A program made the position numbers and the translations under genes. Positions 60,586 to 64,000 of a stretch of 64,000 nt of DNA are shown one piece after another. The notes under the pieces are model-generated. The model was not told where the DNA came from. It ran no database searches and saw only the letters and a list, made by a program, of their open reading frames with translations. The stretch spans positions 1 through 64,000 of the forward strand of contig NZ_JAJOHV010000017.1 of assembly GCF_021129175.1 (NCBI RefSeq). The letters run 5' to 3'. This DNA is from Chromobacterium piscinae. Lineage in GTDB: Bacteria > Pseudomonadota > Gammaproteobacteria > Burkholderiales > Chromobacteriaceae. The first letter of the stretch is position 1, and every line of letters starts with the position of its first letter.

Positions 60586-61491
60586 TCAGGGCTTGGGTGC
60601 CTTCTTGACGAATTCGATCACCTGGCGGCCGTCGTCGGTCATCTTGGCCAGCTTCTTTTCGGTGCCCTTCCACGCGTGGCCGTACACCACCTCGTAGCTG
60701 GCCGGCAGCTTGCCGTCGCGGCGGTGCCGCTCGTACGCGGCCTCCACCTTGCGCCAGGCCTGCTTGCCCATCAGGCCGCGGCCGCGGCCGGAGGTAGCGT
60801 TATGCGCGCCTATCGCTTTCAGGTCGCGCATCACCGCGCGGGCGTCGTCGTAGGTCAGCGCGATCTTCTCCATGTCCATCACCGGTTCGGCGAAACCGGC
60901 GCGCATCAGCGCGTCGCCGATGTCGTGCATGTCGATGAACTGGTTGACGTGGGTGGCGCCGTCCACGCCGGCGAAAGCGTCGCGCAATTCGAACAGCGTG
61001 TCCGGACCCAGCGTGGAGAACATCAGCATGCCGTCCGGCTTCAGCACCCGGCGCATCTCGGCGAACATCCTGTCCGGCTCGTTGATCCATTGAACGGTCA
61101 GATTGGACCAGATCATGTCGACGCTGGCGTCGGCCAAAGGCAGTTTTTCGATATCGGCGTTGATCTGCCATGGCTGGCTGGGCTTGAACAGCTTCTTCAA
61201 CAAGCCGTCGCCGGATCGGCCGCGCTCGCGCGAGGCCTGCAGCATGGCGTGCGCCAGGTCCAGCTCGATCACCCGCGCTTGCGGATAGCGCCGCCGCAAC
61301 TCGGCCGAGCCGTAGCCGGTGCCAGAGCCGGCGTCGAGGATCACCGCCGGCTGATGCTTGATGTAATCCAGCCGTTCCGCCATGCGGTCGGACACTTCGC
61401 GCTGCAGCACCGCGGCGGAATCGTAGCTGGCCGCGGCCTTTTCGAACGAGGCGCGCACGCGCGCCTTGTCAGTGTAAAACGCTTCACTCAT
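60586..61491 (-). CDS. bioC: Malonyl-ACP O-methyltransferase BioC
   Basis: 301 residues. The SAM motif is ILDAGSGTGYGSAELRRRYP; DMIWSNLTVQWINEPDRMF and MLMFSTLGPDTLFELRDAF are typical of BioC. BioC methylates malonyl-ACP so the fatty acid system can extend it to pimeloyl-ACP in biotin synthesis. Overlaps bioH by 4 bp. No bioA, bioB, bioD or bioF is in the window. Confidence 0.92.
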   Translation of the reverse strand: MSEAFYTDKARVRASFEKAAASYDSAAVLQREVSDRMAERLDYIKHQPAVILDAGSGTGYGSAELRRRYPQARVIELDLAHAMLQASRERGRSGDGLLKKLFKPSQPWQINADIEKLPLADASVDMIWSNLTVQWINEPDRMFAEMRRVLKPDGMLMFSTLGPDTLFELRDAFAGVDGATHVNQFIDMHDIGDALMRAGFAEPVMDMEKIALTYDDARAVMRDLKAIGAHNATSGRGRGLMGKQAWRKVEAAYERHRRDGKLPASYEVVYGHAWKGTEKKLAKMTDDGRQVIEFVKKAPKP

Positions 61492-62252
61492 GCCTGGGTT
61501 TCCAGATGCTCGGCAAGCGCGCGCACGAAATCCTGCTCATGGGACAGGAAGGGCGCGTGCGACGCCTGCGGGAATTCGTAAAGGACGGCGTCGGGCAGCG
61601 ACTCGGCCAGCCAGCGGCCGGCGCCGATCGGGGTGATCGCGTCGCGCGCGCCGTAGAACAAGGCTGTCGGACACTGGATGCGGCCGGCCAACGCGCGCGC
61701 GTCGGCCTCCAGCAGCAGCTCCAGCGCCGGCAGCAGGCCTTGCGGCCGGCCATGGGAGAACAGTTCGCCGCGCAGCGCCTTCAGCGTGTCGCGCGCCGCC
61801 GGCGCGCCCATCATCTGCAAGGCGAGGAAGCGCTCCAGCGTCTGCTCGAACGCACCGTCCAGGCTCTGGGCGACAGCTTCTATCGATTTGCGCTCTTGCG
61901 CGTGCGGCCAGGTTTTGTCGCGGACGAAGCGCGGGCTGGTGGCCACCAGCGCCAGGCTCTTCACCTGAGCCGGATGGCGGGCGGCCCAGTGCTGGGCGAT
62001 CAGGCCGCCGAGCGACCAGCCCACCACCTGCGCCGGCAAGGGAAAATGGGCCGCGAGCAGATCGGCCACCGCGTCGGCATCGAAGCGTTGCAGCGCCGGC
62101 GACGCGCCGTGGCCCGGCAGATCCACCAGATGGACGCAGAAACGCGTCGCCAGTTGTTCGGCCACGCGGGCGAACACGCCGCCGTGCAGCCCCCAGCCGT
62201 GCAGCATGACCACGTCCGGTCCTTGGCCCTGCGTTTCGACAAACAGATTCAT
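61488..62252 (-). CDS. bioH: Pimeloyl-ACP methyl ester carboxylesterase BioH
   Basis: 254-residue alpha/beta hydrolase. HGWGLHGGVF holds the oxyanion region, GWSLGG holds the nucleophilic serine, and the C-terminal catalytic histidine is in ASHAPFLSHEQD. BioH cleaves pimeloyl-ACP methyl ester to end chain extension started by BioC. It directly precedes bioC with a 4-bp overlap, supporting a paired role. Confidence 0.93.
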   Translation of the reverse strand: MNLFVETQGQGPDVVMLHGWGLHGGVFARVAEQLATRFCVHLVDLPGHGASPALQRFDADAVADLLAAHFPLPAQVVGWSLGGLIAQHWAARHPAQVKSLALVATSPRFVRDKTWPHAQERKSIEAVAQSLDGAFEQTLERFLALQMMGAPAARDTLKALRGELFSHGRPQGLLPALELLLEADARALAGRIQCPTALFYGARDAITPIGAGRWLAESLPDAVLYEFPQASHAPFLSHEQDFVRALAEHLETQA

Positions 62253-62276
62253 GAACAGTCAAATTGGGCGAAAACG

Positions 62277-62894
62277 CTATTTTCGCAAGAGTACGATGCG
62301 AAGGAAACCTCCAAAGCCGGCATCTTCGTCGTGAAAAGGTTGCAGTTTGGTAACCGAAACGATGTCGCCCAGCCGGCGGTTGATGTCGGTGGCGGCGGCG
62401 CGCGCCAGCAGATTGCCGGCGCGCCGCCACAGCGGCGCCCGCCCGCCGTCGGCCAGAAACTTGTCGAACACCGCCACCCGGCCGCCCGGCCTCAGCACGC
62501 GCTCCACCTCCAGCAGGCAGGCCCGCGGATCTGGAACCACCGCCAGCGTCAGATGCAGCGCCACCGCGTCGAAGCTCGCGTCGGGAAAGTCCAGCTTCTG
62601 TCCGTCCATCACCCTGGCGTCCACCTCCATGCCCAGCATGGCCGCGCGCTCGCGCAGCCGCGCCAGCATCGCCGGCGCGATGTCGATCGCTGCGACGTGG
62701 CGGCAGCGCACCAGGAAGTCCAAGTCCAACCCGGTGCCTGCGCCGACCAGCAGCAAGCGCTCGTCCGGCTGCGGGTTGAGCAGGCCGATCGAGCGGCGGC
62801 GGTGGCGGGCGAAGCCCTGCGCCACCTTGTCGTACACCGGCGCGTACAGATCATAGCGCCAGCGGTTGAAGCGGTTCGCGCACTCACGCCACAC
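62277..62894 (-). CDS. Class I SAM-dependent methyltransferase
   Basis: 205 residues. The SAM motif is LLLVGAGTGLDLDFLV, the acidic strand follows at HVAAIDIAP, and VALHLTLAVVPDPRACLLEVERVLRPGGRV is a UbiE-like motif II-III block. The start GTG at 62894 has GGGAG seven bases upstream and overlaps the end of the GGDEF-EAL gene by 11 bp. Related proteins methylate phospholipids or quinones; the substrate here is not known. Confidence 0.8.
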   Translation of the reverse strand: MWRECANRFNRWRYDLYAPVYDKVAQGFARHRRRSIGLLNPQPDERLLLVGAGTGLDLDFLVRCRHVAAIDIAPAMLARLRERAAMLGMEVDARVMDGQKLDFPDASFDAVALHLTLAVVPDPRACLLEVERVLRPGGRVAVFDKFLADGGRAPLWRRAGNLLARAAATDINRRLGDIVSVTKLQPFHDEDAGFGGFLRIVLLRK

Positions 62895-64000
62895 GGTCCG
62901 GCTCCCTGCCCAGGCCCGCCAGCTTGTCCCAGTCCAGCGCCCAGGCCGGCGCCGGCTTCGCGAAATAGAAGCCCTGCAGCATGCCGCAGCCCATTTCCTT
63001 CAGCATCGCCTGTTGGCTGGCGGTCTCCACCCCCTCGGCCACCACGTCCAGGTCCAGCGCGCGCGCCAGCGCCAGGATGGCGCGGACGATGGCCACCGAT
63101 TCCTGCTTGCGATCCAGGTCGAACACGAAGGACTGGTCTATCTTCAGCACGTCGAAGCGATAGCGGTGCAGATAGGACAGCGCCGAATAGCCGGTGCCGA
63201 AGTCGTCCAGCGCCAGCCTGACGCCCAGGCCGTGCAGCGCCTGCATCGCGGTGGCGGCGGCCTCGGGCTGGTCGATCAGCGCGCTCTCGGTGATTTCCAG
63301 ATGCAGCATCGCCGGCGGCAGCTGGTAATGGGCGATGCGCTCGCCTATCCAGACGACCAGGTCCGGGTCGCGGAAATTGGCCGAGGACAGGTTGATGTGC
63401 AGCGCGCAGTCCTCGTCCACCCGCCCCTCGGCCCGCCAGGTCCGCAGCTGGGCGCAGGCGGCGTTGATCATGTAGCGGTCCAGCCGGGTGATCAGCCCGC
63501 TATCCTCGGCCACCGGCAGGAACACGCCCGGCGACACCAGCCCGCGCTGCGGATGCTGCCAGCGCACCAGCGTCTCGAAGCCGGCCAGCTCGCCGGTGGC
63601 GGCGGAAATGAAAGGCTGGTAGTAGGGCAGCAACTGCCCCTCCTCCTCCAGCGCGCGCCGAAGCTCGGTCTCCAGCGCCAGCTGGTCGGCCTGGTCTATC
63701 CGCAGCTGGTGGCTGAACAAGGTGTAGCCCTGACGGCCCTGCTGCTTGGTGCAGTACATCGCGTGGTCGGCGTCGCGCAACAGGTCGTCAGCCTGGCGGT
63801 AGTGCGCGCGGTCGGCCAGCACCACGCCGACGCTGGCGGTGGAGAACACCTCGCGCCCCGCCAGGATCACCGGCCGCTCGAACTCGCTGACGATGCGGCG
63901 GGCGATGATCTCGCACTCGTCCACCGCGTCCATGCCGAACATCAGCACCGCGAACTCGTCGCCGCCCAGCCGCGCCAGGAAATCGTAATGGCGCAGACAG
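62884..64000 (-). CDS. GGDEF-EAL domain protein (5' end outside window)
   Basis: At least 371 residues, running off the right edge. The GGDEF site motif is intact (GGDEF at 63966-63952, ARLGGDEFAV). A complete EAL domain follows: FETLVRW carries the EAL glutamate as ETL, then INLSS, LEITESAL, LDDFGTGYSAL, LKIDQSFV and AEGVETASQ, so all metal and catalytic residues of a c-di-GMP phosphodiesterase are present. Both activities are possible, so whether it makes or degrades c-di-GMP is undecided. Its sensory N-terminus is not visible. Confidence 0.92.
   Translation of the reverse strand, partial: CLRHYDFLARLGGDEFAVLMFGMDAVDECEIIARRIVSEFERPVILAGREVFSTASVGVVLADRAHYRQADDLLRDADHAMYCTKQQGRQGYTLFSHQLRIDQADQLALETELRRALEEEGQLLPYYQPFISAATGELAGFETLVRWQHPQRGLVSPGVFLPVAEDSGLITRLDRYMINAACAQLRTWRAEGRVDEDCALHINLSSANFRDPDLVVWIGERIAHYQLPPAMLHLEITESALIDQPEAAATAMQALHGLGVRLALDDFGTGYSALSYLHRYRFDVLKIDQSFVFDLDRKQESVAIVRAILALARALDLDVVAEGVETASQQAMLKEMGCGMLQGFYFAKPAPAWALDWDKLAGLGREPDRVA

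Overview
The window is a gene-dense, GC-rich (roughly 65% by eye) bacterial chromosome segment with about 62 protein genes. The complete betaproteobacterial-style dcw cluster, gatCAB, split bioC/bioH genes, meso-DAP-type MurE and overall protein resemblance point to the Neisseriales, most likely Chromobacterium or a close relative. That assignment rests on recognition, not on a database search. I saw no rRNA, tRNA, insertion sequence, prophage or CRISPR array.

Layout. 1-3.8 kb (+): a small enzyme cluster made of a LuxC-type acyl-CoA reductase fused to a LuxE/PaaK-type ligase (cut by the left edge), a second ligase of the same family and a GNAT acyltransferase. 3.9-5.7 kb (-): YbjQ, ComB-like and DUF3224 proteins. 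5.8-11.4 kb (-): the oligopeptide importer oppABCDF. 11.8-15.8 kb: pyrC, a TusA-like protein, an NRDE protein, a CNP1-like exported protein, an unknown protein and moaC. 15.9-33.9 kb (-): the full cell-division and peptidoglycan-precursor cluster mraZ-rsmH-ftsL-ftsI-murE-murF-mraY-murD-ftsW-murG-murC-ddl-ftsQ-ftsA-ftsZ, then lpxC and a coupled 60-residue membrane protein. It is headed by a well-formed promoter overlapped by four 10-bp MraZ-type repeats. 34.2-37.6 kb (-): gatCAB, for Asn/Gln-tRNA transamidation. 38-43.5 kb (+): the rod-shape operon mreBCD-mrdA-rodA. Division and elongation machinery therefore lie back to back in under 28 kb.

43.7-52.9 kb: a two-domain M16 peptidase, dinB with a CxxC Rdx protein, a PCuAC copper chaperone, a MarC-family protein, an AraC regulator next to an AzlCD exporter pair, and an SNF-type sodium symporter. 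53.1-56.2 kb (-): two adjacent, very similar AroP/PheP-type amino-acid permeases; the 328-bp gap upstream of one carries a duplicated 18-bp imperfect palindrome. 56.5-64 kb: a glycine-zipper protein, a fatty acid hydroxylase family protein, a GST, a patatin lipoprotein, a GNAT, bioC, bioH, a methyltransferase and a GGDEF-EAL protein cut by the right edge.

Most of the window is conserved core genome. The parts least explained by known biology are the LuxC/LuxE-like cluster at the left edge, the duplicated operator-like motif upstream of the permease, the structured gene-free region at 47.9-48.2 kb, the lpxC-coupled mini-protein and the unknown gene at 14.6 kb.
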